From contig NZ_PVZN01000004.1 in assembly GCF_003024385.1 (NCBI RefSeq), positions 186,001 to 250,000 of the forward strand: 64,000 nt of DNA. The letters are read 5' to 3'. Source of the stretch: Pseudomonas sp. BBP2017 (GTDB lineage: Bacteria > Pseudomonadota > Gammaproteobacteria > Pseudomonadales > Pseudomonadaceae). Made by a program: the position numbers and the translations under genes. Below are positions 1 through 8,944 of the stretch, in pieces. Under the pieces are notes generated by a model. The model was not told where the DNA came from. It made no database searches and saw only the letters and a program-made list of their open reading frames with translations. Positions within the stretch are counted from its first letter, which is position 1. Every line of letters starts with the position of its first letter.

Positions 1-2302
1 CAGCGGGCGGATGATGGTCGCGGGTCTGCGCTTTGGCCTGACCTTCGTCGGCATCCAGCCGGCGCGTGGCTATCAACTGGATCAGAGCGCGGTGTACCAC
101 GATCCCGACCTGGTGCCGCCGCACGGCTACCTGGCGTTCTATTTCTGGCTGCGCCACGGCTTTGCCGCCGACGCGTTGATCCATGTCGGCAAGCACGGCA
201 ACCTGGAATGGCTGCCGGGCAAGGGCGTGGGCTTGTCTGCCAGTTGCTGGCCGGACGCGTTGCTCGGGCCGCTGCCCAACATCTATCCGTTCATCGTCAA
301 TGACCCGGGTGAGGGCGCTCAGGCCAAGCGCCGCACCCAGGCGGTGATTATCGATCACCTGATGCCGCCGTTGACCCGCGCTGAAACCTACGGGCCACTG
401 CGTCACCTTGAGGCCCTGGCTGACGAATATTACGAAGCACAACTGCTCGATCCACGTCGAGCCCGTGAGTTGCAACGGGATATTCTCGAGCTGGTGCGCG
501 ATAACCATATTGACCGCGAGCTGCAGCTTGAAGGCGCGCTGGACGACGCTGCCGTGTGGCTGCCGCGTCTGGACACCTACTTGTGCGACCTCAAGGAGTC
601 GCAGATCCGCGATGGCCTGCATGTATTTGGCGAGTCGCCAAGCGGACGCTTGCGCATCGATACCTTGCTGGCGCTGTTGCGGGTCGAACGTGGCGATGGC
701 CGAGGCGCCAATGCCAGTTTGCTGCGGGCCTTGGCCAGAGCGCTGGCGCTGGGGTTCGATCCACTCGATTGCGACCTCGGCGAGCCCTGGAATGGTCCGC
801 GTCCGACGTTGTTGCAGGCGCAGGATCTGGCGCTGTGGCGTACTGCGGGGGATACCCGTGAACGCCTGGAAATGCTCGCCGGTCATTACATTGCACACAC
901 TTTGGCTGGTACCGCTCAAGTGCCGCAGGAGCCGCAGTGGTCAGACGTGCGGGCCGTACTTGAGGCGCTGCAACAAACCATCGCACCGCAATTGGATGCC
1001 TGTGGCCCGGCTGAACTGCAAGGGCTGCTGGCAGCCCTGCAAGGCCGCTTCGTTCCGGCCGGCCCCAGTGGCGCCCCCAGTCGCGGGCGCCTCGATGTGC
1101 TGCCGACCGGGCGTAACTTCTATACTGTCGATGTGCGCAACCTGCCGACTACCACGGCGTGGCGTATTGGTTTTGCCTCGGCCAACCTGATCCTTGAGCG
1201 CCACCTGCAGGACCACGGCGATCACTTGCGCCAGCTCGGCCTTTCGGTGTGGGGCACAGCGACCATGCGTACCGGCGGCGATGATATCGCCCAGGCCATG
1301 GCTCTGCTCGGCGTGCGCCCGGTATGGGCCAGCGGCAGCCAGCGAGTCGACGACTTCGAAATCCTGCCGTTGAGCCTGCTGGACCGGCCCCGGGTGGATG
1401 TGACGCTGCGGGTGTCGGGATTTTTCCGCGATGCCTTCGGTAACCTCATCAAGCTGTTCGATGCGGCGGTGCAGGCGGTGGCGGCGCTGGACGAACCTGA
1501 TGACCTCAACCCGCTCGCCGCCAGGGTGCGCAGCGAGCGTGCCGAATTCGAGCGCCAGGGCATGAACGAGGAGCAGGCTGCGCGTCAGGCGGGCTGGCGG
1601 ATTTTCGGCGCCAAGCCCGGGGCCTATGGCGCCGGCGTGCAGAACGCCATCGACGGGCACTTGTGGCATGAGCGCAAGGACCTCGCTGAGGTCTACCTCA
1701 ATCACGGTGGCTATGCGTACGGCGCCGCGGACGAGGGGACACCGGCGCGGGCCGATTTTGCCCGGCGCTTGAGCCAGGTCCAGGCAGTGATTCACAACCA
1801 GGACAATCACGAGCATGACCTGCTCGATTCCAACGACTACTACCAGTTCCAGGGCGGCATGCTGGCGGCGGTGGAAAGCCTGGCTGGCAACCGGGTGGCC
1901 AGTTACCACGGTGACCACAGTCAACCGGACCGCCCGCGCATCCGCACCTTGAAAGAAGAGCTCAACCGGGTAATCCGCGCCCGTGCGCTCAATCCGAAAT
2001 GGATAGACGGGGTCAAGCGTCACGGCTACAAAGGTGCCTTCGAGCTGGCGGCCACCGTCGATAACCTGTTCGCCTTCGATGCCACCACGCACCTGATAGA
2101 CGACCACCATTACCAGTCGCTGGCCGAGGCCTATGTGCTTGACGGCGCGACCCGCGACTTTATCCGTCAGCACAACCCCCAGGCCCTGCGCGACATCACC
2201 GAGCGCCTGCTCGAAGCCCAGCAGCGCGGCCTGTGGGAGCAACCGGGGGACTACCGCGAGGCCCTCGAAGAGCAACTGCTGGACGGTGAAGAAGAGACTT
2301 GA
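1..2302 (+). CDS. cobN: Cobaltochelatase subunit CobN (3' part; gene begins before the window)
   Basis: Large subunit that inserts cobalt into hydrogenobyrinate a,c-diamide in aerobic cobalamin synthesis. The reading frame is already open at base 2, so the start lies outside the window. About 766 codons are visible, against roughly 1,250 residues for a whole CobN, so around the first third is missing. The CobN/BchH hallmark HVGKHGNLEWLPGKG is encoded near base 185, and the C-terminal part (HNQDNHEHDLLDSNDYYQFQ region near base 1790) is intact. The stop is one base before the ATG of the chelatase ATPase gene, so the two are translationally coupled. A BchH-type magnesium chelatase is the only alternative; the neighbours and genus favour CobN. 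Confidence 0.93.
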   Translation, partial: SGRMMVAGLRFGLTFVGIQPARGYQLDQSAVYHDPDLVPPHGYLAFYFWLRHGFAADALIHVGKHGNLEWLPGKGVGLSASCWPDALLGPLPNIYPFIVNDPGEGAQAKRRTQAVIIDHLMPPLTRAETYGPLRHLEALADEYYEAQLLDPRRARELQRDILELVRDNHIDRELQLEGALDDAAVWLPRLDTYLCDLKESQIRDGLHVFGESPSGRLRIDTLLALLRVERGDGRGANASLLRALARALALGFDPLDCDLGEPWNGPRPTLLQAQDLALWRTAGDTRERLEMLAGHYIAHTLAGTAQVPQEPQWSDVRAVLEALQQTIAPQLDACGPAELQGLLAALQGRFVPAGPSGAPSRGRLDVLPTGRNFYTVDVRNLPTTTAWRIGFASANLILERHLQDHGDHLRQLGLSVWGTATMRTGGDDIAQAMALLGVRPVWASGSQRVDDFEILPLSLLDRPRVDVTLRVSGFFRDAFGNLIKLFDAAVQAVAALDEPDDLNPLAARVRSERAEFERQGMNEEQAARQAGWRIFGAKPGAYGAGVQNAIDGHLWHERKDLAEVYLNHGGYAYGAADEGTPARADFARRLSQVQAVIHNQDNHEHDLLDSNDYYQFQGGMLAAVESLAGNRVASYHGDHSQPDRPRIRTLKEELNRVIRARALNPKWIDGVKRHGYKGAFELAATVDNLFAFDATTHLIDDHHYQSLAEAYVLDGATRDFIRQHNPQALRDITERLLEAQQRGLWEQPGDYREALEEQLLDGEEET

Positions 2303-2303
2303 G

Positions 2304-3308
2304 ATGACTGAACCTGCACATTTTCCTCTATCTGCGGTGGTCGGCGCCGAAGCGTTGAAGCTTGCTCTGTGCCTGACCGCTATCGATCCGAAAATCGGTG
2401 GCGTATTGATCGAAGGCCCACGCGGTATGGCCAAGAGTACCTTGGCCCGGGGCCTGGCCGATCTGCTCGGTGAGGGGCCGTTCGTGACCCTGCCTTTGGG
2501 CGCCAGTGAAGAGCGCCTGATCGGTACGCTTGACCTGGACGCGGCGCTGGCCCAGGGCAAGGCGCAGTTTTCTCCAGGCGTACTGGCCAAAGCCGACGGT
2601 GGTGTTCTTTATGTCGACGAGGTCAACCTGCTGGCCGATCATCTGGTCGACTTGCTGCTCGACGTCGCCGCCAGCGGTACCAACCGGGTCGAGCGCGATG
2701 GCATTTCCCACCGCCACAGTGCACGGTTCGTGCTGATTGGCACCATGAACCCGGAAGAGGGCGAACTGCGTCCGCAGCTGCTTGATCGCTTTGGTCTGAA
2801 CGTCGCCCTCGACGGCCAACCGGCGCCCGAAGCCCGTGGGCAGATTATCCGTCGGCGCCTGGACTTCGACGCCGACCCTGAGGCTTTTTGCCTGCAGTGG
2901 GCCGAGGCGCAAGCACAATTACGTGCCCGTTGTCAGGCTGCCCGTGAACAGTTGACGCGGATTGCCCTGGACGATCAGGCCCTGGCGCAGATCACCGAGC
3001 GCTGCTTTGCTGCCGGGGTCGATGGCTTGCGCGCCGACCTGGTGTGGCTGCGCGCCGCCCGCGCTCATGCCGCCTGGCGCGGTGCCGGGCAGATCGACGC
3101 TGATGATATAGAGGCAGTAGCCGAGTTTGCCTTGCGTCATCGGCGTCGCGAGCTGCCACAACCGCCTGTGCACAGCCCTGCGCCGGAACCTCAAGCTGGC
3201 CATGGCGCAAGTACCCAGCAAGGGCAGGGCGCCTGGGGCGAAATGCCGCCGCAAGCGACAGCGACCGGTGCCCGCCGCGAGGTGCCGAACTGGGCAAAAA
3301 AGCCCTGA
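2304..3308 (+). CDS. ChlI/BchI-like chelatase AAA+ ATPase
   Basis: 334-residue AAA+ ATPase of the magnesium-chelatase subunit I family, presumably the motor working with CobN and the VWA protein downstream. The ATG at 2304 begins one base after the cobN stop. Walker A reads GPRGMAKST (residues about 34-42), with Ala in place of the usual Gly before the Lys. Walker B is VLYVDEVNLL and an arginine-finger-type segment (LLDRFGL) follows. The C-terminal tail is rich in Pro and Gln, like the linker before the VWA domain in ChlD proteins. The family assignment is firm; that it drives cobalt rather than magnesium insertion is inferred from cobN. Confidence 0.88.
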   Translation: MTEPAHFPLSAVVGAEALKLALCLTAIDPKIGGVLIEGPRGMAKSTLARGLADLLGEGPFVTLPLGASEERLIGTLDLDAALAQGKAQFSPGVLAKADGGVLYVDEVNLLADHLVDLLLDVAASGTNRVERDGISHRHSARFVLIGTMNPEEGELRPQLLDRFGLNVALDGQPAPEARGQIIRRRLDFDADPEAFCLQWAEAQAQLRARCQAAREQLTRIALDDQALAQITERCFAAGVDGLRADLVWLRAARAHAAWRGAGQIDADDIEAVAEFALRHRRRELPQPPVHSPAPEPQAGHGASTQQGQGAWGEMPPQATATGARREVPNWAKKP

Positions 3309-3406
3309 GCATCCGTCGCCCCCGGACGGCGGATGCCAGCCCCGGGCCTGGTGCGATCAAGCAAGGAGCGCGCGGGCGTGTCCGCGAGACAGCACAGGGC
3401 ACAGCC

Positions 3407-3976
3407 GTGGCCTGGTCGGCTACCTTGCTCAAGGGCCGTCCCCGTCAACGCCGTGACCTGTGCTGGCAGCAACGCACAGCCAGCGCTCATGAACTGTGGC
3501 TGGTGATTGTCGACGCTTCGGCCTCGACCCGGCGTTATCAGGCCTTGAGCCAGGCCAAGGGCTTGCTGGCCGAGGTTTTCGATCAGGCTTACCGGCAACG
3601 TGCGCGCCTGACCCTGCTCACCGCCAGTGGCCATGTGCCGCGCTGGCAGCGTCATGGCCTTAAAGCCTCCGCAGCTTTGCGGCCTTGGCTCGACAGTCTC
3701 GGTGCAGGTGGCGGGACGCCATTGCTGGCTGCGCTGGAGCAGGCGCGGCACTGGCTGCAGGCGCGCCAGCGTCAGTATCCGCATGAACAGCAGCGCTGCC
3801 TGGTGCTGACCGATGGCCGGCTCCACGCCTGGGAGCCGCTGCAACCGCTGCCGTGCCCGAGCCTGCTAGTGGATATCGAGCGTTCGCCAGTGCGTTTGGG
3901 ACGTGCACGTTTATTGGCGCAGCAGTTACAGGCCGACTACCGGTCGATTGAAAGTTTCAAGGTGTTGGGTAAATAA
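3407..3976 (+). CDS. VWA-domain protein, ChlD/BchD-like chelatase subunit
   Basis: 189 residues from a GTG start at 3407. It is essentially a single von Willebrand A domain with a metal-ion adhesion site: DASAS (D36-S40), a GGGTP loop and LVLTDGR. ChlD proteins pair with ChlI rings and this gene follows directly, so a chelatase-partner role is likely. The start is uncertain: the same frame stays open well upstream (it overlaps the 3' end of the ATPase gene in another frame) and that stretch reads as a basic linker, but it holds no ATG or GTG that I can see. A rarer start such as the CTG near 3305 would add about 34 residues. Confidence 0.75.
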   Translation: MAWSATLLKGRPRQRRDLCWQQRTASAHELWLVIVDASASTRRYQALSQAKGLLAEVFDQAYRQRARLTLLTASGHVPRWQRHGLKASAALRPWLDSLGAGGGTPLLAALEQARHWLQARQRQYPHEQQRCLVLTDGRLHAWEPLQPLPCPSLLVDIERSPVRLGRARLLAQQLQADYRSIESFKVLGK

Positions 3977-4053
3977 GGTGCGTGCAGAAACTGTATGAAA
4001 GTGTCGCTGCGACTTAGTGCCGCAGTATAACTTTTGAAAAAACCAACTTGCTT

Positions 4054-4078
4054 GCCGCGCATCACGAAGATGCGCGGC
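4054..4078 (-). terminator. Stem-loop, possible terminator of the small minus-strand gene
   Basis: A perfect 10-bp inverted repeat (GCCGCGCATC / GATGCGCGGC) with a 5-base loop lies downstream of the stop at 4107. On the minus strand a T-run follows only after about 12 bases, so it is a poor intrinsic terminator. It may simply separate the convergent genes. Confidence 0.35.
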
Positions 4079-4106
4079 CATCATAGTAAGCTGGTACTGG
4101 CGATAC

Positions 4107-4373
4107 TTACTTTGGCATCGACCAGGGTTGCAGGTGGCAACCTTGTTTTTGCAACTCGGCGCGCATCTCTTCAATCAAGCTGGCCAGTTGGTCGGGGTCG
4201 GAGTAGGTGCTGCTTGGCACCTGCTTGCCACCAATGCGGGTGCTGGTCCGGTCGATCACTGCCAGGCTCAGTTCACCTGTACCGTTAGGCGAATCCCAAG
4301 CAACACACTGGAAGGGTTCGAAGGCGTGGTCGGCAATCAGCAGTGCTTCGTTGACACGGAGCGGGGCGTTCAT
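4107..4373 (-). CDS. Conserved hypothetical protein, 88 residues
   Basis: I do not recognise a named family. The product is small, acidic to neutral and soluble, with no signal peptide or membrane segment. It has a central beta-rich stretch (LSLAVIDRTSTRIGG) and a C-terminal helix (LASLIEEMRAELQKQG). It is transcribed away from the sigma-54 activator at 4687 with about 310 bases between them. Codon use and an uninterrupted frame support a real gene; a role with fap is not indicated by the sequence. Confidence 0.6.
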   Translation of the reverse strand: MNAPLRVNEALLIADHAFEPFQCVAWDSPNGTGELSLAVIDRTSTRIGGKQVPSSTYSDPDQLASLIEEMRAELQKQGCHLQPWSMPK

Positions 4374-4686
4374 GGGTTCGGTCTCTCTGTGGGCCCAAAC
4401 AAATTAATAAACAACCGCATCAGCGGTGAGTTACTTGTACTGATGCACGCAGTACAGGGTTGAGTCACAAGCATCTTGAAATTTTTTTGATTGAGTGCAA
4501 AAAAAGCGCTGGCAACTGCGCGTGAGACGCTGAAAGTTCAAGGAAATTCCCCCGGCGAGCCCGAGTCTTGATACTTTGCGGACAAACGGTAGTGGGCGTT
4601 TGACGCATCGTTGCTACTGTTACAGACGGGCCCGCCAACTTGCTGTTTCTACATAAATTTCCAACAATTGGCGCCAAGGAAAGGTC
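4374..4686. other. Divergent intergenic region, 313 bases
   Basis: This must hold the promoters for the 88-residue gene (leftward) and the sigma-54 activator (rightward). It is AT-richer than the genes around it. I found no convincing sigma-70 hexamer pair, no GG-N10-GC sigma-54 element and no obvious operator. Confidence 0.4.
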
Positions 4687-6012
4687 ATGCTTGAACCTGC
4701 ATCCAACCGCCGCCTGCTGATCGTCGATCCTTGCGATGATTGTCACCGTTTGTTGCCGGGCCTGCGCAATGTCGGCTGGGATGTTCACAGTTGTACTTTG
4801 TCTTCGGCCCCGGAACATCCTTGTGATGTCGGCCTGCTTCGCCTGCAGGCCATGCACCTGCAGCGCCCGGATGCGGTGAAAGACCTCATCAGCCGCAGCA
4901 ATACCGAATGGATTGCGGTGCTCAGCGCCGAAGAGCTGCGCATGCAGAATGTCGGTGACTTTGTCTGCGAATGGTTCTTCGATTTCCATACCCTGCCGTT
5001 CGATGTCTCGCGGGTGCAGGTCACTATTGGCCGCGCCTTCGGCATGGCGCGCCTGCGTGGCAAGGGCAACGTACATGCCGATGAGCGTGAGCACGAATTG
5101 CTGGGTGACAGCCGGCCGATTCGCGAGTTGCGCAAATTGCTCAGCAAACTGGCGCCCACCGAGTCGCCGGTGCTGATTCGTGGCGAGAGTGGCACAGGCA
5201 AAGAGCTGGTGGCACGAACCCTGCACCGTCAGTCGCAGCGCCATGACAAGCCCTTTGTGCCGATCAACTGTGGGGCCATTCCGGAGCACCTGATACAGTC
5301 CGAACTGTTCGGTCACGAAAAGGGCGCGTTTACCGGAGCGCACCAGCGCAAAATAGGCCGCATCGAGGCTGCCAACGGCGGCACTCTGTTTCTCGACGAG
5401 ATTGGTGACCTGCCACTGGAGTTGCAGGCCAACCTGCTGCGATTCCTCCAGGAAAAGCACATTGAGCGGGTCGGTGGTGGCCAGCCGATTGACGTCGATG
5501 TGCGTGTTCTGGCGGCAACCCACGTTGACCTGGAAAACGCCATCGCCCGCGGGCGCTTTCGTGAGGACCTGTATTACCGGCTCAATGTCCTGCAAGTGGT
5601 CACTGCGCCATTGCGTGACCGGCATGGCGACCTGTCGATGCTGGCCAACCACTTTGCCCATTTCTACAGCCTGGAAACCGGGCGGCGCCCACGCAGTTTC
5701 AGCGAGGACGCCTTGGTGGCGATGGGCAAGCACGACTGGCCAGGCAATGTACGCGAGCTGGCCAACCGGGTCAGGCGTGGCCTGGTGTTGGCCGAAGGCC
5801 GGCAGATCGAGGCTCCGGATCTGGGGTTGCTCAGCCAGGATGCTTTCGCCCCGAGCATGGGGACCCTTGAAGATTACAAACATCGGGCCGAGCACCAGGC
5901 GTTATGCGATGTGCTCAACCGGCACAGCGACAACCTGAGTATTGCCGCCAAGGTACTCGGGGTTTCCCGGCCCACCTTCTACCGGTTGTTGCATAAACAT
6001 CAGATTCGCTGA
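4687..6012 (+). CDS. Sigma-54-dependent activator with VpsR-type N-terminal domain
   Basis: 441 residues in three parts. Residues 1-125 form a receiver-like domain of the VpsR type. Residues 138-375 form the sigma-54 AAA+ domain, with Walker A GESGTGKE (166-173) and an intact GAFTGA loop (213-218) that contacts sigma-54. Residues about 400-441 form a Fis-type helix-turn-helix. The gene faces the fap operon and is separated from fapF only by a terminator. Since fapA has a sigma-54-type promoter, this is the natural candidate for its activator; that link is inference. VpsR relatives control biofilm matrix genes and some respond to cyclic-di-GMP, which would fit an amyloid operon. Confidence 0.88.
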   Translation: MLEPASNRRLLIVDPCDDCHRLLPGLRNVGWDVHSCTLSSAPEHPCDVGLLRLQAMHLQRPDAVKDLISRSNTEWIAVLSAEELRMQNVGDFVCEWFFDFHTLPFDVSRVQVTIGRAFGMARLRGKGNVHADEREHELLGDSRPIRELRKLLSKLAPTESPVLIRGESGTGKELVARTLHRQSQRHDKPFVPINCGAIPEHLIQSELFGHEKGAFTGAHQRKIGRIEAANGGTLFLDEIGDLPLELQANLLRFLQEKHIERVGGGQPIDVDVRVLAATHVDLENAIARGRFREDLYYRLNVLQVVTAPLRDRHGDLSMLANHFAHFYSLETGRRPRSFSEDALVAMGKHDWPGNVRELANRVRRGLVLAEGRQIEAPDLGLLSQDAFAPSMGTLEDYKHRAEHQALCDVLNRHSDNLSIAAKVLGVSRPTFYRLLHKHQIR

Positions 6013-6035
6013 GCAGCGCCGTTCCACAGCGCATG

Positions 6036-6058
6036 AAGCCCGCCGAAGCGGGCTTTTT
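6036..6058 (+). terminator. Intrinsic terminator after the sigma-54 activator gene
   Basis: The stem AAGCCCGC / GCGGGCTT with a CGAA loop is followed by a run of T, 24 bases after the activator stop. It sits in the convergent gap before the fapF stop at 6073. Confidence 0.85.
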
Positions 6059-6072
6059 CATGGGCGCCAGCA

Positions 6073-7353
6073 TTAGAAGTAGTACGGAAACTTCAGGCTG
6101 AAGGAGAAGTCTGGCGAGTCGTCGGTCAGGCCAATGGCAAGGTTCGGGACGATTGTCAGGTTGTCGGTGGCAGCAAGGGTCATGCCGATGTTGAAGTTTG
6201 CCGAATTGTAGTCGCTGCTGGAAATCGATTGCCAGTCGCCACCGTCGGGCTTGATCTTGCTTTTGTCGGCAAACTGGTCGGTGAACGAAAACGACATACT
6301 CATTTTCTCGTTCAAGGCAAATGCAATACCGGCACCGATCTGCCAGGAGTTGCCGAGCTTGACGTCACCCGGAACTTTGCTGTTGGCCGTGGGGCTGATG
6401 TCGCTGAACGAATCTTCCATATTGTAGGTATACGACAGGCTGCCGAAGAGCACGGCAGGGTCATAGGTCTTGACCAGCGAGATACCCGGAGTGATCGCCC
6501 AGACCCCATTGCCGGTAGGCAGTTCTTCAGGTACCGACAAGTTGTCGTTATTCGGGTCATTGACCAGTTTGATGCCATAGGGATCTTCACCGGTCGGGGC
6601 CTTGACCCGCAGGGTGAAGACCGCGTCAGGCAGGTTCTCCGATTCATCGAGGAATTTGTAGGCAACCCCGACGTTGATATCACCGATGGTCGGGTCGCGG
6701 GTGACGGTTGCGTCGGAGGTGGCCGGACCGGCGCCACCTGCGCCGCCAGAGGAGTACGTGGATTCACGGTAGACCACTGGGACGTTGATGTCGAACTGCC
6801 AGCGTTGGTCCAGGTTGTAGCGGGCTGTCAGGTCCAGGGTCCAGTTATCCGCCTTGATTCGGTCGAGGTTGATATTACCGAGGAAAATCGAATCCAGGGC
6901 CAGGAAGCCGTTGAGCACCAAGGCACGGGTATCATAGTGCGTGTAGGTCAGGCCGGTTTCGACGCTGAACTTGCCGCCTCCGAAGAAGCCGCTGGCTTCG
7001 TCATACAGGTTGGAAACGCTTTGCGCAGGTTCTGAGTCCTCCTTGAGCGATTGGCCGTATGAGCTGCCTGTGGTTCCCGGCGCACCTGCGGCCACCGACT
7101 GGCCACCCCTGACCGTTTCGGCGGGGGATTTGGTCAGGCGTTTGGGAGCCGGTGTTGCAGGTGTCGCTTCGACCTGGCGAACGCGCTGCTCAAGTACCAT
7201 CAGCGCGTTCTGTTGTGCTTCGTAACGTTGTTTCAACTCCATGAGTTCTTGTTTTAGTGCTTCGACCTGAGGGTCCGACGCTGCGTAGAGCAATGTCGCC
7301 GGGGTCAGGCTACTCAAACAGACGATAGCTCTGAACGTTAACGATCGGTGCAT
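6073..7353 (-). CDS. fapF: FapF, outer-membrane pore for functional amyloid export
   Basis: Last gene of the fap operon; the 426-residue product is the outer-membrane barrel that exports amyloid subunits. It has a signal peptide (cleavage after about residue 24, LLYAAS), then a predicted coiled coil ([20 protein letters not shown], about 30-65) as in the FapF trimer, a low-complexity linker, and a beta-barrel region from about residue 115. It ends in aromatic KFPYYF, the usual outer-membrane C-terminal signature. The order with fapA-E upstream makes the identity secure. Confidence 0.93.
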   Translation of the reverse strand: MHRSLTFRAIVCLSSLTPATLLYAASDPQVEALKQELMELKQRYEAQQNALMVLEQRVRQVEATPATPAPKRLTKSPAETVRGGQSVAAGAPGTTGSSYGQSLKEDSEPAQSVSNLYDEASGFFGGGKFSVETGLTYTHYDTRALVLNGFLALDSIFLGNINLDRIKADNWTLDLTARYNLDQRWQFDINVPVVYRESTYSSGGAGGAGPATSDATVTRDPTIGDINVGVAYKFLDESENLPDAVFTLRVKAPTGEDPYGIKLVNDPNNDNLSVPEELPTGNGVWAITPGISLVKTYDPAVLFGSLSYTYNMEDSFSDISPTANSKVPGDVKLGNSWQIGAGIAFALNEKMSMSFSFTDQFADKSKIKPDGGDWQSISSSDYNSANFNIGMTLAATDNLTIVPNLAIGLTDDSPDFSFSLKFPYYF

Positions 7354-7399
7354 GGGTTAGCCGTCCCTTCTGACTACATGTGATGAGACTGAGCGTAGA

Positions 7400-8152
7400 T
7401 CAGAATCCGAGAGTGCGAATTCCTTTGAGCTGGTCCAGGCTGCCGTTCAGCGACCCGGCTGTCGGCACGTTGTCACGCAGCACGACATTGAGGGAGGTGA
7501 AGTTTCTGACCTGGTTGCCACCGCCAAGCAACGTCGTGTTCTGCATCAGTCCACCCTGGGCGATGCGTTGCACGGTACTGCCCTGGTTGTTGTTGGCCAT
7601 GATGTTCAATTGCACACCGTTACCGGTCGAGGTAACACGCATCGAGCCCGCACCATTGGAGCCGACCAGTGTCGAGCCTGCGGCCAGTGCCTGGCCCTGC
7701 TGTTGCGTGGCTGGCGCCTGGTTAGCCTTTGTGACGTTGATATCAACCTTGTTATAGGCGGTGTTGTTGTCGCCGGCAGCACGCACGACTTGCGTGACGC
7801 CTTGGGTACTGTTGAGGCCGCTGCCGCCTGTGACGGTGCCGGTGCCGGTGCCGGTGTTTTGCGGGCGCGCTGAGTCACCGCCTTTGGCGTCGATCATCGA
7901 CACATAGAACTGTGGCTTGATGGTCGATTGTTGAATTTGCATCGAGGAAGTTGCCCCGATCACTTCACCTTTGGCATTTTGCCAAGTGCTGCTCATGACG
8001 ATGCCGAAGCTGATGATCCGCCCCGGCATGACATAGCGGCCTCGCAGGTTCGCCAGTTCCTGATCCTTGAGTTCGATGGGTTTGAATGTCTGTGCCTGGG
8101 TCGGCAGGCTGGCGGCCAGGCACACTACGACTAGCCACAGTGGAGTCTTCAT
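7400..8152 (-). CDS. fapE: FapE, minor extracellular Fap component
   Basis: 250 residues with a clear signal peptide (LWLVVVCLAASLPTQAQ). The rest is secreted, rich in Gly, Asn, Gln and Thr, with a GTGTGTVTGGSG stretch near residue 105 and a tail (LDQLKGIRTLGF) typical of FapE. The start at 8152 follows a CGGGAG ribosome site. FapE is found in purified Fap fibrils as a minor part. Position fifth in the operon supports the name. Confidence 0.9.
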   Translation of the reverse strand: MKTPLWLVVVCLAASLPTQAQTFKPIELKDQELANLRGRYVMPGRIISFGIVMSSTWQNAKGEVIGATSSMQIQQSTIKPQFYVSMIDAKGGDSARPQNTGTGTGTVTGGSGLNSTQGVTQVVRAAGDNNTAYNKVDINVTKANQAPATQQQGQALAAGSTLVGSNGAGSMRVTSTGNGVQLNIMANNNQGSTVQRIAQGGLMQNTTLLGGGNQVRNFTSLNVVLRDNVPTAGSLNGSLDQLKGIRTLGF

Positions 8153-8198
8153 TGCATGCTCCCGGAGCGTCGTGCTCCCTTATCATTAGAAGAGTCAG

Positions 8199-8879
8199 TT
8201 AGAAGAAGTCGCTTTGGATGAATCCGAAGTCCATCAACTCTGCGTCCCGCACCGGGCTGAAGGTATTCACGCGGTTCTTGGCTGTCAGCGGCATAGGAGG
8301 GTCGAGCAAGGCATTGGTTTTGTCGTAACCCTTGCCGATGACGGCGAAGATGATGCCGTTCCAGCCTTTTACAAAGTCGTCGATCGAGTAGCGTTTATGG
8401 CCGAGCACCGGATCACCGATATACACCCAGCCTTTGTCGACTTTTTGCATGACCACAAAATGTTTGTAGCCACGCACATCCATTAATACCACCACCGGAA
8501 TGCGGATATTGGTCAAGGTGTCGGGTGCTACCCGGTAACCACGGGCACGCATGCCCAGGCTTTCCACATAACGCTTCATATCGAGCATGGAGAAGCCCTG
8601 AACCCGGACAAGATCCTGATCAGAGTTCGCCAGCATGCCTTCAATGATCTGTTCTTCATTTACGTCCAGCCAGTAGGCCTGGCGCAATATGGTCGCCAGC
8701 GCCGCAGCGCCGCAACTGAAGTCGGTTTTCTGCTGCACCAGGTCGGCGAATTTGCGCTCGCGTACGCTCTGGATGGGCTTGTAAATCACCGCACCACCCG
8801 GCAACACGGCAAGTGGCATCTGGGCCGCTTCGCTCTGGCTGGTCAGGCAAAGCAAAAATGCCAAGGCAATAATGCGCAT
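8199..8879 (-). CDS. fapD: FapD, C39-family cysteine peptidase of the Fap system
   Basis: 226 residues starting at the ATG at 8879. An in-frame extension upstream would run into the intercistronic terminator, so it is rejected. A signal peptide (MRIIALAFLLCLTSQSEA) is followed by a C39 peptidase fold with the expected catalytic set: Cys56 in DFSCGAAA, His140 in YKHFVV and Asp156 in GDPVLG. FapD is needed for Fap secretion and is thought to act in the periplasm. It is preceded by a strong terminator (8905-8930), so expression should be lower than that of fapABC. Confidence 0.92.
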   Translation of the reverse strand: MRIIALAFLLCLTSQSEAAQMPLAVLPGGAVIYKPIQSVRERKFADLVQQKTDFSCGAAALATILRQAYWLDVNEEQIIEGMLANSDQDLVRVQGFSMLDMKRYVESLGMRARGYRVAPDTLTNIRIPVVVLMDVRGYKHFVVMQKVDKGWVYIGDPVLGHKRYSIDDFVKGWNGIIFAVIGKGYDKTNALLDPPMPLTAKNRVNTFSPVRDAELMDFGFIQSDFF

Positions 8880-8904
8880 GATCGGACGCCCCCCTGGTTC
8901 TTTT

Positions 8905-8930
8905 GAAAAAAGGCCCCCCGAAGGGGGCCT
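8905..8930 (-). terminator. Internal intrinsic terminator between fapC and fapD
   Basis: On the minus strand, AGGCCCCC-TTCG-GGGGGCCT forms a perfect 8-bp stem closed by a UUCG tetraloop and followed directly by a T-run. It begins 15 bases after the fapC stop and ends about 26 bases before the fapD ATG. It should stop most transcripts, so fapDEF depend on read-through. Confidence 0.88.
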
Positions 8931-8944
8931 CCAGGCCACAACAA

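Noticed and set aside
941..2590. Long minus-strand ORF (549 codons) opposite cobN
   Set aside because: It is the shadow of a GC-rich gene; it spans the cobN stop and shows no family motif. The same holds for long antisense frames opposite ybiT (19695-21266) and the GntP gene (30400-31656).
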